Positions 36,711 through 45,624 of a stretch of DNA of 64,000 bases are shown in pieces; within the stretch, counting starts at the first letter, position 1; every line of letters starts with the position of its first letter. The DNA is from Magnetospirillum sp. UT-4 (GTDB lineage: Bacteria; Pseudomonadota; Alphaproteobacteria; Rhodospirillales; Magnetospirillaceae). The stretch lies in the NCBI RefSeq assembly GCF_902729435.1, contig NZ_CACVCG010000057.1:1-64000 (forward strand), read 5' to 3'. Below the pieces are notes generated by a model that saw only the letters and a program-made list of their open reading frames with translations, made no database searches and was not told the origin of the DNA. A program made the position numbers and the translations under genes.

Positions 36711-37624
36711 TGCGCAACGCCTTCGCCGACACCCTGTACGAGATCGCCCTGGCCGATCCGCGCATCGTCTCCATCGGCGCCGACGTGCTGCCCGGCGGCA
36801 AGCTGCCGCAGCTGAAGCAGGTGGCGCCCGGCCGCTTCCTCAATGTCGGCATCGCCGAGCAGGCGATGATCGGCATCGCCGCCGGCATGGCGCTGAAGGG
36901 CTTGCGGCCCTTCGTCTACACCATGGCGACCTTCAGCCTGTACCGGCCGTTCGAGTTCGTGCGCGACGATCTGTGCTACCAGAACCTGCCGGTGACGGTG
37001 GTCGGCATGGGGGCGGGTCTGGCCTATTCCACCCTGGGCACCACCCATCAGGCGCAGGAGGATCTGGCCCTGGCCTGCTCGCTGGCCAACATGCGGGTGC
37101 TGAGCCCCTGCGACCCGGCCGAGACCGCCCAGGCCACCCGCTTCTGTGCCGCCAACGACGGCGGGCCGATCTATCTCCGCCTCGGCAAGGCCGGCGAGCC
37201 CGACCTCACCAGGGGGGCCGAGCCGTTCGTGTTCGGCCGGCTGCGCTGGCTGGTCCGCGACGGGACCGATCTGTGCCTGCTGGCCCATGGGCCGATCATG
37301 GCGATGGCGTTCCAGGTGGCGGAGCGGATGCGCGCCCTGGGGCGCAAGGTGTCGGTGGCCTCGGTCCACACCCTGAAGCCGCTGGATCGGGCCGGCATCG
37401 CCGACGTCCTGGGCGCCTTCGCAAGCGTGGCGGTGATCGAGGAGCACGTGGCCCATGGCGGCCTGGCCGCCCAGGTCAAGGAGATCGCCTGGGACAGCCA
37501 GGCGCGCTGCCGCCTCCAGGCCTTCTGCCTGAAGGACCAATTCATCCACGATTACGGCTCACCCGACCAGCTGCTGGCCGCCCACGGCCTGTCGCCCGAT
37601 TCCATCTGCGCCGCCCTGGGCTGA
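36710..37624 (+). CDS. Transketolase-like protein, C-terminal (pyrimidine-binding) subunit
   Basis: 304 residues. Contains FLNVGIAEQAMIGIAAGMALKGLRPFVYTMATF, with the catalytic Glu of GIAEQ that activates TPP, and VTVVGMGAGLAYSTLGTTHQAQEDLAL. The C-terminal domain (185-290) carries VRDGTDLCLLAHGPIMAMA and VIEEHVAHGGLAAQV. Together with the preceding gene it forms a complete TPP enzyme. Its last 66 bp overlap the 3' end of the convergent rfbG gene, so both transcripts are complementary there. Start ATG 36710 shares its A with the previous stop. Confidence 0.92.
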   Translation: MRNAFADTLYEIALADPRIVSIGADVLPGGKLPQLKQVAPGRFLNVGIAEQAMIGIAAGMALKGLRPFVYTMATFSLYRPFEFVRDDLCYQNLPVTVVGMGAGLAYSTLGTTHQAQEDLALACSLANMRVLSPCDPAETAQATRFCAANDGGPIYLRLGKAGEPDLTRGAEPFVFGRLRWLVRDGTDLCLLAHGPIMAMAFQVAERMRALGRKVSVASVHTLKPLDRAGIADVLGAFASVAVIEEHVAHGGLAAQVKEIAWDSQARCRLQAFCLKDQFIHDYGSPDQLLAAHGLSPDSICAALG

Positions 37625-38674
37625 GTCGTAGGCGGCGATCTGGGTTTCGGTCAGCGCCCGCGCATCGGCGCCGCCGGCCTGCGACCCGTACCACGCCACG
37701 ATCCGCTCCAGCGCCGCTCCCAAATCCCAGCGCGGCCGCCAGCCCAGGCGCGCCCGGGCCTTCGAGCAGTCCAGCCTGAGGTGATGGGCCTCGTGGGGCT
37801 GCCGGGTGGGCTGGGTGTCCCAGCCGGCGCCCTCGCCCCACAGGGCGCACAGGCGGTCGGCGATCCAGCGGACCGGGCGGGCATCCTCGTCGGCGGGGCC
37901 GAAATTCCAACCCTCGGCCAGGGACGGGTCGCGCCACAATTTCTGGCACAGCACCAGATAGCCCGACAGCGGCTCCAGCACGTGCTGCCATGGGCGCACC
38001 GCCTCGGGATTGCGGATGAACGGGCGCCGCCCCTCGGCCAGCGCCACCATGATGTCGGGCACCAGGCGGTCGCGGGCCCAGTCGCCGCCACCGATCACGT
38101 TTCCCGCCCGTGCCGAGGCGATGCGCGCCCCGCCGGCGGCGAAGAACGAGCGGCGATAGGCGGAGATGGCCAGCTCGGCGCAGCCCTTCGAGGCGGAGTA
38201 GGGGTCGAAGCCGCCCATGGGCTCGTCCTCGCGGTAGGCCCACACCCACTCGCGGTTCTCGTAGCACTTGTCGGTGGTGATCATCAGGGCGACGCCCAGG
38301 TTCGGCTGCCGCCGCGCCGCCTCCAGCACATGCACGGTGCCCATCAGGTTGGTGGCGAAGGTGCCGGCGGGGTCCTCGTAGCCGGGTCGCACCAGCGATT
38401 GCGCCGCCATGTGGATGACCACGTCGGGGCGGGCGTCGTCCATGGCCCGCAGCAGCGCGTCGAGGTCGCGCAGATCGGCGCGGGTGTCGGTGACCGCCTG
38501 GCCGATTCGGGCGAGGTCGAACAGGTTGGGCGTGCTGGGCGGCTCCAGGGCGTAACCATGCACGGAAGCGCCCAGGCGGGCCAGCCACAGCGACAGCCAC
38601 GCCCCCTTGAAGCCGGTATGGCCGGTCAGGAAGACCGACTTGCCGCGCCAGAAGCCGGGATCGACCGCGCTCAT
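37559..38674 (-). CDS. rfbG: CDP-glucose 4,6-dehydratase
   Basis: 371 residues, extended SDR. Converts CDP-glucose to CDP-4-keto-6-deoxyglucose, the substrate of RfbH. Typical opening WRGKSVFLTGHTGFKGAWLSLWLARLGA, HMAAQSLVRPGYEDPAGTFATNLMGTVHVLEAAR, TTDKCYENREWVWAYREDEPMGGFDPYSASKGCAELAISAYR (Tyr-x3-Lys), and ARAGNVIGGGDWARDRLVPD. The C-terminal ~20 residues beyond the normal end (after TETQIAAYDSA) run into the transketolase gene on the other strand. It sits 11 bp after rfbF. ATG 38674 was chosen over one at 38692, which lies inside rfbF. Confidence 0.95.
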   Translation of the reverse strand: MSAVDPGFWRGKSVFLTGHTGFKGAWLSLWLARLGASVHGYALEPPSTPNLFDLARIGQAVTDTRADLRDLDALLRAMDDARPDVVIHMAAQSLVRPGYEDPAGTFATNLMGTVHVLEAARRQPNLGVALMITTDKCYENREWVWAYREDEPMGGFDPYSASKGCAELAISAYRRSFFAAGGARIASARAGNVIGGGDWARDRLVPDIMVALAEGRRPFIRNPEAVRPWQHVLEPLSGYLVLCQKLWRDPSLAEGWNFGPADEDARPVRWIADRLCALWGEGAGWDTQPTRQPHEAHHLRLDCSKARARLGWRPRWDLGAALERIVAWYGSQAGGADARALTETQIAAYDSAQGGADGIGRQAVGGQQLVG

Positions 38675-38685
38675 CACGTCCGCCC

Positions 38686-39453
38686 CTACCATGTCCGCCA
38701 GGGGGCCTTGCCCGCCGCCCACAGGGATTCCAGGTGCTGCTTGTCGCGCACCGTGTCCATGGCGTACCAGAAGCCGCGGTGACGGTAGGCCCGAAGCTCG
38801 CCGGCGGCGGCCAGGGTTTCCAGCGGCTTCTTCTCCCACACCGTGGAATCGTTCTCCAGCAGGTCGAAGACGTCGGGCTTCAGCACGAAGAAGCCGCCGT
38901 TGATCCAGTTGCCGTCGCCGTGGGGCTTCTCGTCGAAGGCGCGCACCACGTCGTCCTCCATCTCGAGCACCCCGAAGCGGCCGGCCGGCTGCACCGCCGT
39001 CACCGTCGCCTTAGCCCCGTGGGCGCGGTGAAAGGCGAGCAGCTCGGTGATGTTCACGTCCGCCACGCCGTCACCGTAGGTGAAGCAGAAATCCTCGCCG
39101 TTGAGATAGTCCCGCACGCGGCGCAGGCGACCGCCGGTCATGGTGGATTCGCCGGTCTCGACCAGGGTCACCTTCCACGGCTCGGCGGCGGTCTGGTGGA
39201 CCTCCAGGCTGTTGCCGGCCAGGTCGATGGTGACGTCGGCCATGTGCAGGAAGTAGTTGGCGAAATACTCCTTGATCATGTAGCCCTTGTAGCCCAGGCA
39301 GACGACGAATTCGTTGATGCCGTGGGCGGAATAGCCCTTCATGATGTGCCAGAGGATCGGCTTGCCGCCGATCTCCACCATGGGCTTGGGCCGCACCACG
39401 GTTTCCTCGCTGATGCGCGTGCCCAGGCCGCCGGCAAGAATGACCAGTTTCAT
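38686..39453 (-). CDS. rfbF: Glucose-1-phosphate cytidylyltransferase
   Basis: 255 residues. Makes CDP-glucose from CTP and glucose-1-phosphate. Nucleotidyltransferase motifs: [70 protein letters not shown] (typical of RfbF), [14 protein letters not shown] and [13 protein letters not shown]. Full length. First enzyme of the CDP-dideoxyhexose path. Start ATG 39453, the family-typical MKLVILAGG; upstream DNA to 39495 is not needed. Confidence 0.96.
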   Translation of the reverse strand: MKLVILAGGLGTRISEETVVRPKPMVEIGGKPILWHIMKGYSAHGINEFVVCLGYKGYMIKEYFANYFLHMADVTIDLAGNSLEVHQTAAEPWKVTLVETGESTMTGGRLRRVRDYLNGEDFCFTYGDGVADVNITELLAFHRAHGAKATVTAVQPAGRFGVLEMEDDVVRAFDEKPHGDGNWINGGFFVLKPDVFDLLENDSTVWEKKPLETLAAAGELRAYRHRGFWYAMDTVRDKQHLESLWAAGKAPWRTW

Positions 39454-39532
39454 GCTTGTCCCGCCGCGGATGTTCACCGGCCCCTGATGTATCACAATTG
39501 CGCCGGCCCGCCGAATGTTCTAGGAACCGGGC

Positions 39533-41113
39533 ATGAGCATTTCGACGGATGGCATCGGACGCGGCGCGGCCCTGCCGCGCTGGCTGGTCTGGGCGGCGGC
39601 GGTGATCGCCTTGTGGGGCGTCGGCAACCTGCTGGCGGTGGTGATCACCTACCAGCTCTATCCCGGCTACGTCGAACTCAACGAATCCAGCCTGACAATC
39701 ATGGCCCGGTTCCTGATCGAGGGCCTGCCGGTCTATCGCGGCCTCGATTCGCCCGACCGCGTCACCCATGTCCACGGGCCGCTGATCTTCTTCCTCACCG
39801 CCCTGCCGCAATGGCTGTTCGGCGATTCGGTGGCGAGCGGGCGGATGGCGGCGTCGCTGGCGGCGGTGCTGCTGCCCGTCGTCGTGGCGCTGCGCCACCG
39901 CCGCCAGGGCGTCGTGGCCATGGCCCTCGCCGCCGCCTTCGCCGCCTGGGCCTTCCTCACCCACCTCAACATGACGGTGGTGCCCCGCCCCGACATGCCG
40001 GTGGCGGTGCTGACCGCGCTGGCGGTGGCCGCCGTGGCCTGGGGCGAGCGCGGCGGCGGCTGGAAGGCCAGCGCGCTGCTGGGCCTGTGCGCCGGCGCCG
40101 CCATCGGCTTCAAGGTGACCGCGCCGGTCTTCATCCTGCCGGTCGCCCTGTTCCACCTGGCCGGCGACCCGGTGCGGCGCATTCTGGTCTCGGGCGCGGC
40201 GGCGCTGCTGGTGGCGGCGCTGCCCTTCGCCCATCCCTCGGTGCCGTTCCAGGAGTACCTGGCGATGATGGCGCCCATGGCGGGCAAGGAGAACACCTGG
40301 TTCGCCTTCTCCAAGCTGGCCCTGAAGTTCGGCTTCTACCTCGCCATTCCGCTGGCCGCCTGGCTGCTGGCCGGGCGCCAGGCGTGGCGCACCGCCGGCT
40401 GGCGGCTGTGGCTGTATCTCGGCACCTATTCGGCCATGGTGGTGCTGATGCTGGCACCGGCCACCAAGCCCGGCGCCGGGCATTACTATTACCTGCCCTT
40501 CGTGGCGCCGATGGTGGATCTGAGCTTGCGCGCCCTGGCGGCGGCCGGGGCGGCACGGCGGCGCACCGCCGCCGCCCTGGCCGCCGCCGCCGCCCTGTGC
40601 CTGGGCCTGGCCTGGCAGCAGGAGCGCCGCTTCTTCAAGGCGCTGGACTGGGACGAGGCGCGGGCCGCCACCGCCGACATCCGCCAGATCATGGCCGACT
40701 TCCCGGGCAAGCGCATCCAGATGGGCCTGGGCGGGGTCACCGTCGGCGATCCGCTGAACGTGCGCCTGTATGCCTACCGCTCGCTGCTGGCGGCGGCGGG
40801 GCATCCCTACACGCTGGACCTCAACACGGTGATGGAACTGGGCTGGCTGCGCATCCCCATGCCCGAGGAGACCTACCGCCGGCTGGAGACCTGCCATACC
40901 GACCTGTGGCTGCTGCCCCACGGCGAGCCGCCCTTCACCCTCAACGGCTATTACTACGAGCCGGCCTTCAACAAGCGCTTCCAAACCACCTTCCGCGCCC
41001 ACCACGACCGGGTCGCCGAATACAGGATCTTCGACGTGTGGGCATGCCACACCGACGCTAGATCCCCTGCCCCCGCGCCCAGGCCTCGAGGACCAGCAAC
41101 GCCCACACCTTGA
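39533..41113 (+). CDS. Multi-pass membrane glycosyltransferase (GT39/GT-C-like)
   Basis: 526 residues, about 9-10 membrane segments in the first 380 residues and a periplasmic C-terminal domain. The first loop has PGYVELNESSLTIMARFLIEGLPVYRGLD; an acidic residue pair here would match the catalytic loop of GT-C enzymes, but Glu-Leu-Asn-Glu is not a standard DE motif. It probably uses a polyprenyl-phosphate sugar. Divergent from rfbF (79 bp). The last 56 bp overlap the 3' end of asnB on the other strand; the Pro/Ala-rich tail after ACHTD is the overlapped part. Confidence 0.78.
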   Translation: MSISTDGIGRGAALPRWLVWAAAVIALWGVGNLLAVVITYQLYPGYVELNESSLTIMARFLIEGLPVYRGLDSPDRVTHVHGPLIFFLTALPQWLFGDSVASGRMAASLAAVLLPVVVALRHRRQGVVAMALAAAFAAWAFLTHLNMTVVPRPDMPVAVLTALAVAAVAWGERGGGWKASALLGLCAGAAIGFKVTAPVFILPVALFHLAGDPVRRILVSGAAALLVAALPFAHPSVPFQEYLAMMAPMAGKENTWFAFSKLALKFGFYLAIPLAAWLLAGRQAWRTAGWRLWLYLGTYSAMVVLMLAPATKPGAGHYYYLPFVAPMVDLSLRALAAAGAARRRTAAALAAAAALCLGLAWQQERRFFKALDWDEARAATADIRQIMADFPGKRIQMGLGGVTVGDPLNVRLYAYRSLLAAAGHPYTLDLNTVMELGWLRIPMPEETYRRLETCHTDLWLLPHGEPPFTLNGYYYEPAFNKRFQTTFRAHHDRVAEYRIFDVWACHTDARSPAPAPRPRGPATPTP

Positions 41114-42911
41114 GGGAATGGTCGCGCCGGCCGCCGGCGTGCTCGGCCAGCAGCGCCGCCACCGGCGCCGATTCCAGCCCCAGCGCCGCCATGCGGGCCG
41201 GGGTCAGGCGCTCGGCCACCAGCGGCTTCAGCTCGTTTTTCAGCCACAGGCCCATGGGCGGATTGAAGCCCAGCTTGGGCCGATCGACGATCTCGGGCGG
41301 CAGCAACCGGCGCGCCACCGCCTTCAGGATGGTCTTCTTGCCGGCGGCGAAGCGGGTGGCGGCGGAGATGCGCCCCACCGCCTCGACCAGCCGGTGGTCG
41401 AGGAAGGGCAGCCGCAATTCCAGCGCCACCGCCATGCTCATGGCATCGCCATAGGCCAGCAGATTGCCGGGCAGGAACGACACCAAATCGGTCTGCTGCA
41501 TGGCATCCAGCGGCGTGGCGCCGGGCGCGGTGCGGTACAGCTCGGCGACGGGTCGGCCGGGCAAAGCGCCGCCCAGCAAAGCGCGACGCTCGGCCGGATC
41601 GAAATATTCCACCCACGCGGCATAGGCCTGGTCGGCGGGCAGCCCGCCGGCCGCCAGGAATTCGCGGGCACGGCGCCAGGCGTGGCGCCCCGAGCTGCTT
41701 TCCGGAATCAACCCGGCCGCCGCCGCTGCCAGACCGCGCAACGGTCCGGGCACCACGGCGCGGTAGCGGGCGGCGAGCAGGCCGCCCTGGTGGCGGGGAT
41801 AGCCGGCGAACACCTCGTCGCCGCCATCGCCCACCAGCGCCACCTTGAGGTGCTCGCGGGCCTTCTTCGACAGATCGTGGATCAGCAGCGCGGTGGGATT
41901 GCCGAACGGCTCGCCGAACAGCCGCACCATGTGGTCGAGGAACCCCGCCACCTCCGGCCGCGCCGGCAGCTCGGCATGGCGCGAGCCGATGTGGTCGGCC
42001 ACCGCGCGGGCCGCCTCGCGCTCGTCATAGGCCTTCTCGGCGAAGGTCATGGTGAAGGTGCGCGGCGGCGGCGCCCCGGCCTCCCGCGCCGCCTTGGCCA
42101 TCAGGGCGGCGATGACCGAGGAATCGATGCCGCCCGACAGGAAGCAGCCGACCTCGACATCGGCGACCAGGCGCAGCCGCACCGCCGAATCCAGCAGCGG
42201 CAGCACCTCCTCGGCGGCCTCGTCGATGCTGATGGTGCGCTCGCCGGTATAGGCCGGCGCCCACCAGCGCCCGGTCTCCACCGCGCCGTCGCGCCATGTC
42301 AGCCAGGACCCGGGCGGCAGCTTGGAAATGCCGGCATGGATGGTGCGCGGGGCGGGCACGTAGAGGCAGGCGAGATACCCCGACAGCGCCTCGCGATCCA
42401 GGGACAGGTCCAGCCCGGGATGGGCGCGCAGCGCCTCGATCTCCGAGGCGAAGGCGATGCCGCCGCCGGGCAGCAATCCGTAAACCAGCGGCTTGACCCC
42501 CAGGCGGTCGCGCACCAGCAGCAGCTCGCGCTTTTCCGCGTCCCACAGGGCAAGCGCGAACATGCCGATCAGCCGGTCCAGCGCCGCCAGCCCCTCGCGC
42601 ATCAGCAGGCGCAGCAGCACCTCGGTATCGCTGGTCGAGGCGAAGGATTCGCCCTTGGCTTCAAGCTCCGCCTTCAGCTCACGGTAATTGTAGATCTCGC
42701 CGTTGAAGGCGATGGCCCAGCGCCCGCAGGGGGAGCGCATGGGCTGGGCGCCGCCGGGCGAGAGGTCGATGATGGCGAGGCGGGCGTGCCCCAGCGCCAC
42801 CCCCTCGCCGGTCCAGACATCGCTGGCATCGGGGCCGCGATGGGCCAGCCGCGCCACCATGGCCGCCACGATCGCCGCATCCGCCCGGGTGCTGCCGGCG
42901 ATGCCGCACAT
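41058..42911 (-). CDS. Asparagine synthase-like amidotransferase (first copy)
   Basis: 617 residues. N-terminal glutaminase domain with Cys2 as nucleophile (MCGIAG), HRGPDASDVW, FNGEIYNYRELKAEL and GVKPLVYG; C-terminal ATP-PPi synthetase domain with FLSGGIDSSVIAALMAKA and LVGDGGDEVFAGYPRH. Full-length AsnB type. In surface-glycan loci such proteins (WbpS-like) are thought to amidate uronic or amino sugars rather than make asparagine; that is inference from location. Followed on the same strand by nothing, preceded by a GT2 gene 4 bp away. Confidence 0.9.
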   Translation of the reverse strand: MCGIAGSTRADAAIVAAMVARLAHRGPDASDVWTGEGVALGHARLAIIDLSPGGAQPMRSPCGRWAIAFNGEIYNYRELKAELEAKGESFASTSDTEVLLRLLMREGLAALDRLIGMFALALWDAEKRELLLVRDRLGVKPLVYGLLPGGGIAFASEIEALRAHPGLDLSLDREALSGYLACLYVPAPRTIHAGISKLPPGSWLTWRDGAVETGRWWAPAYTGERTISIDEAAEEVLPLLDSAVRLRLVADVEVGCFLSGGIDSSVIAALMAKAAREAGAPPPRTFTMTFAEKAYDEREAARAVADHIGSRHAELPARPEVAGFLDHMVRLFGEPFGNPTALLIHDLSKKAREHLKVALVGDGGDEVFAGYPRHQGGLLAARYRAVVPGPLRGLAAAAAGLIPESSSGRHAWRRAREFLAAGGLPADQAYAAWVEYFDPAERRALLGGALPGRPVAELYRTAPGATPLDAMQQTDLVSFLPGNLLAYGDAMSMAVALELRLPFLDHRLVEAVGRISAATRFAAGKKTILKAVARRLLPPEIVDRPKLGFNPPMGLWLKNELKPLVAERLTPARMAALGLESAPVAALLAEHAGGRRDHSLKVWALLVLEAWARGQGI

Positions 42912-42915
42912 GGGA

Positions 42916-43629
42916 TCAGTCGAACAGGTTGTAGCGGACGATGCAGTAGAGGGCGCGCACGCCGTCGCGCCAGCCGATCTTCTTGCCTTCCTCGTAGGTG
43001 CGGCCGGAATAGGAGATGCCGACCTCGTAGATGCGCGGCCTGGGCTTCAGGCGGGCGATCTTGGCGGTGATCTCGGGCTCGAAGCCGAAGCGGTTCTCGA
43101 CGATGGCGATGCCCTGGATGATCTCGCGCCGGAACACCTTGTAGCAGGTTTCCATGTCGGTGAGGTTGAGATCGGTGAACATGTTGGACGCCAACGTCAG
43201 AACCCTGTTGCCGATGGAGTGCCAGAAATACAGCACGCGGGTCTCATCGCCGCCCTTGAAGCGCGAGCCGAACACCACGTCGGCGCGGCCGTCCAGCAAG
43301 GGCTTCAGCAATTTCGGGTAATCCGACGGGCTGTATTCCAGGTCGGCGTCCTGGACCACCACGATGTCGCCGGTGGCCTTCTCGAACCCGGTCCTGAGCG
43401 CCGCGCCCTTGCCCTGGTTGACCCCGTGGTAATGGCAGGAGATCCCGGGGTGTTCCGCCGCCAGGGTCTTCATCACCTCCACCGACCTGTCGCGCGAACC
43501 GTCATCGACGATGACGATCTCGATCCCCAGACCCATCCGATCGGCGGCCAGCACCCGATCGACGATGGAGGCCAACGTGCGTTCCTCGTTATAGCAGGGG
43601 ATGACGACGGAGAGGGTCTTGAAGTCCAT
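42916..43629 (-). CDS. Family 2 glycosyltransferase, DPM1-like
   Basis: 237 residues, catalytic domain only, no membrane anchor. [75 protein letters not shown] (metal-binding DxD as DAD), and [20 protein letters not shown]. It resembles polyprenyl-phosphate mannosyl/glucosyltransferases of the DPM1 group without C-terminal helices. It lies 4 bp upstream of asnB and 18 bp after the Gfo/Idh gene. Confidence 0.92.
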   Translation of the reverse strand: MDFKTLSVVIPCYNEERTLASIVDRVLAADRMGLGIEIVIVDDGSRDRSVEVMKTLAAEHPGISCHYHGVNQGKGAALRTGFEKATGDIVVVQDADLEYSPSDYPKLLKPLLDGRADVVFGSRFKGGDETRVLYFWHSIGNRVLTLASNMFTDLNLTDMETCYKVFRREIIQGIAIVENRFGFEPEITAKIARLKPRPRIYEVGISYSGRTYEEGKKIGWRDGVRALYCIVRYNLFD

Positions 43630-43647
43630 GGGGCGTTCCTGATGTTC

Positions 43648-44559
43648 CTAGCCGAGCACAGCCTGGCAGCGTTCCAGGACTTGGATAACACGTATGCCCA
43701 GAGCGAGCGAAGACAGATCGGCCGAATGCCCCGAGACGGCAGCGCCGAATTCGCTCAATACCACATCCAAGGGCCGGTCGGCCTCCACCGGTTCCTCGTC
43801 GCCGTCACGGGTCAGGCGTACCGGACCCACGTCATCGTACACCACGGTGCCGCCGGCGCATTCCACCTCGAACAGGCGGGTCTTGTCCATCAACGTCCCC
43901 ACCGTGATATCGGCGCTCGTCGGCCCGAACCCCAGGCAGAGCCGCACCGTCTCGCCGGTATCGCCGTTGCCAAGTGAACGCCGCTCGACCACCCGCGCCT
44001 CCATCCGGTCGGGCATGGTACCCAGAAGGTCCAGGCACATGGCGACGTCGTGTGCGCCCCAATCCCACAAGACCGAGGTGTCGCGCCGATAAGGGCCATG
44101 GCTTCCGGCGCAGCCACGAATGGCACGGACCGGCCCCAGGTCGGCGACGATCCGCTTCAGGCGACGAAACGCCGGTGAAAACAGATGGATATGATCGACC
44201 CACACCGTCACCCGCCGTTGGGCGGCGAGGGCGGCCAGTCCCGCGGCCTCGGCTGCGTCGTAGGCCAGCGGCTTTTCCACCAGGACCGGCAGCCCCGCCA
44301 AGACCGCCATGCGGGCGATGGCGACGTGGGAATCGGGCGGGGTGGCGACGATCACGCCGTCGAGCCCGCCCGACTTGATCATGTCGCTGGCATCGGGGTG
44401 CAGCCGAGTGTCAGGATTCAGCAAGGTCACGGTAGCGGGATTGGAACTGGCCACCGCCGCCAGCGTCAGGCCGGGCAAGCCGGACAGGGCGCGGATGTAG
44501 ATGCGCCCCCACCGGCCGGCGCCCACCAGACCCAGGCGCACCTTGCCGCCGGACTCCAC
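43648..44559 (-). CDS. Gfo/Idh/MocA-family oxidoreductase
   Basis: 303 residues. N-terminal Rossmann domain with VRLGLVGAGRWGRIYIRALSGL, GVIVATPPDSHVAIARMAVLAGLPVLVEKPLAY (the EKP motif with catalytic Lys), and the C-terminal alpha/beta domain from about 125 (DWGAHDVAMCLDLLG with the His of the family). NAD(P)-dependent oxidation or reduction of a sugar nucleotide hydroxyl is usual in such loci. It lies 1 bp after the epimerase gene, so they are one operon. Confidence 0.9.
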   Translation of the reverse strand: MESGGKVRLGLVGAGRWGRIYIRALSGLPGLTLAAVASSNPATVTLLNPDTRLHPDASDMIKSGGLDGVIVATPPDSHVAIARMAVLAGLPVLVEKPLAYDAAEAAGLAALAAQRRVTVWVDHIHLFSPAFRRLKRIVADLGPVRAIRGCAGSHGPYRRDTSVLWDWGAHDVAMCLDLLGTMPDRMEARVVERRSLGNGDTGETVRLCLGFGPTSADITVGTLMDKTRLFEVECAGGTVVYDDVGPVRLTRDGDEEPVEADRPLDVVLSEFGAAVSGHSADLSSLALGIRVIQVLERCQAVLG

Positions 44560-44560
44560 G

Positions 44561-45622
44561 TCACGCCTCGCCGGTATAGACCTTGTCCGCCCAGGTCAGG
44601 AACCGCCGCAGGCCCTCGTTGAGATCGACACTGGGTTCGAATTTCAGCTGCAGCCGGGCCTTGCGGATGTCCGGGCAGCGCCGGTTGGGCTCGTCGGCGG
44701 GGTAGGAATCGGGGTATTCGATGATGTTGTGCGCGACCTTGCGTCCCAGCACGGACTCGATGCGCTTGACCAACTCCAGCATCGAAATCTCGGGCTTGGG
44801 ATTACCGATGTTGTAGGGCTCGCCGGGGACGCCCCGCAGTATCACCAGCAGGAAGCCGACCATCGCATCGGTGATGTAGCAGAAGGTCCGGGTTTGATTG
44901 CCCGAGCCGTAGATGTTCAGCGGCTGGCTGGCCTTGATGCGGTTGGCGAAATTGGGCAGCACCCGGTAGTCGGTCTCCTGCATGCCGGGGCCGAAGACGT
45001 TGAACGGGCGGATGGTATTGGTGGCGGTGCCGTGCTTCTCGTGGAAGATGTAGCACAGCGTTTCACCGACCCGCTTGCTTTCGTCATAGCACGCGCGCGG
45101 TCCCTGGGCCGACACGTTGCCGCGGTAGCTCTCCTGGGTCGGCACGTGCTTCGGATCGGGATCGCCGTAGATTTCGGAGGACGAGAAGAAGGTGAAGCGG
45201 GCCTGGTGGCACTGGGCCAGCTCCAGCATGTTGCGGGTGCCGCGGACCGCCACCTCCAGTGTTTCCAGCGGATAGGCGCGATAATAGAACGGGCTGGCGA
45301 TGCCGGCGGCATGAATGACGTAGTGCAGCGGCCCTTCCCACTGGAAGGGCTCGATCACGTCGTGATTGACGAAGGTGACGTTGGGCAGGTCGGGAACCTC
45401 GGCCCCCTCCTTGCCGGCGGTGATCAGGTTGTCCAGCGCGACCAGGCGGCAGGGCTGCTCCAGCACGTGCTCGTTGAGATAGGCGAAGACGTCCATGAAG
45501 TAGCGGCCGAGAAAACCGCGACCGCCGGTCAGCAGCACCGTCTTGCCCGAGAAATCGCGCGAGGCCTCGCCCAGCCTCTGGGCGATCTCGGCGATGTCGG
45601 ACTTGAGCAGGAATTCGGCCAT
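44561..45622 (-). CDS. NAD-dependent sugar-nucleotide decarboxylase/epimerase (UXS-like)
   Basis: 353 residues, extended SDR. KTVLLTGGRGFLGRYFMDVF at the N-terminus, VIHAAGIASPFYYRAYPLETLEVAVRGTRNMLELAQ, SSSEIYGDPDPKHVPTQESYRG, YDESKRVGETLCYIF (Tyr-x3-Lys) and NTIRPFNVFGPGMQETDYRVLPNFANRI. The SPFYYRAYPLET and NVFGPGM strings are reminiscent of UDP-glucuronate decarboxylase (UXS) and its relatives. It may yield UDP-xylose or epimerise a related sugar. Start ATG 45622 (MAEFLLKSD), 2 bp after the methyltransferase stop. Confidence 0.85.
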   Translation of the reverse strand: MAEFLLKSDIAEIAQRLGEASRDFSGKTVLLTGGRGFLGRYFMDVFAYLNEHVLEQPCRLVALDNLITAGKEGAEVPDLPNVTFVNHDVIEPFQWEGPLHYVIHAAGIASPFYYRAYPLETLEVAVRGTRNMLELAQCHQARFTFFSSSEIYGDPDPKHVPTQESYRGNVSAQGPRACYDESKRVGETLCYIFHEKHGTATNTIRPFNVFGPGMQETDYRVLPNFANRIKASQPLNIYGSGNQTRTFCYITDAMVGFLLVILRGVPGEPYNIGNPKPEISMLELVKRIESVLGRKVAHNIIEYPDSYPADEPNRRCPDIRKARLQLKFEPSVDLNEGLRRFLTWADKVYTGEA

Positions 45623-45624
45623 GA

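Noticed and set aside
35916-37624. The split transketolase as the housekeeping pentose-phosphate enzyme
   Set aside because: It is coupled by overlaps to rfbH and flanked by rfbF/rfbG, and is much shorter in total than the usual single chain, so a dedicated role is more likely, though not proven.
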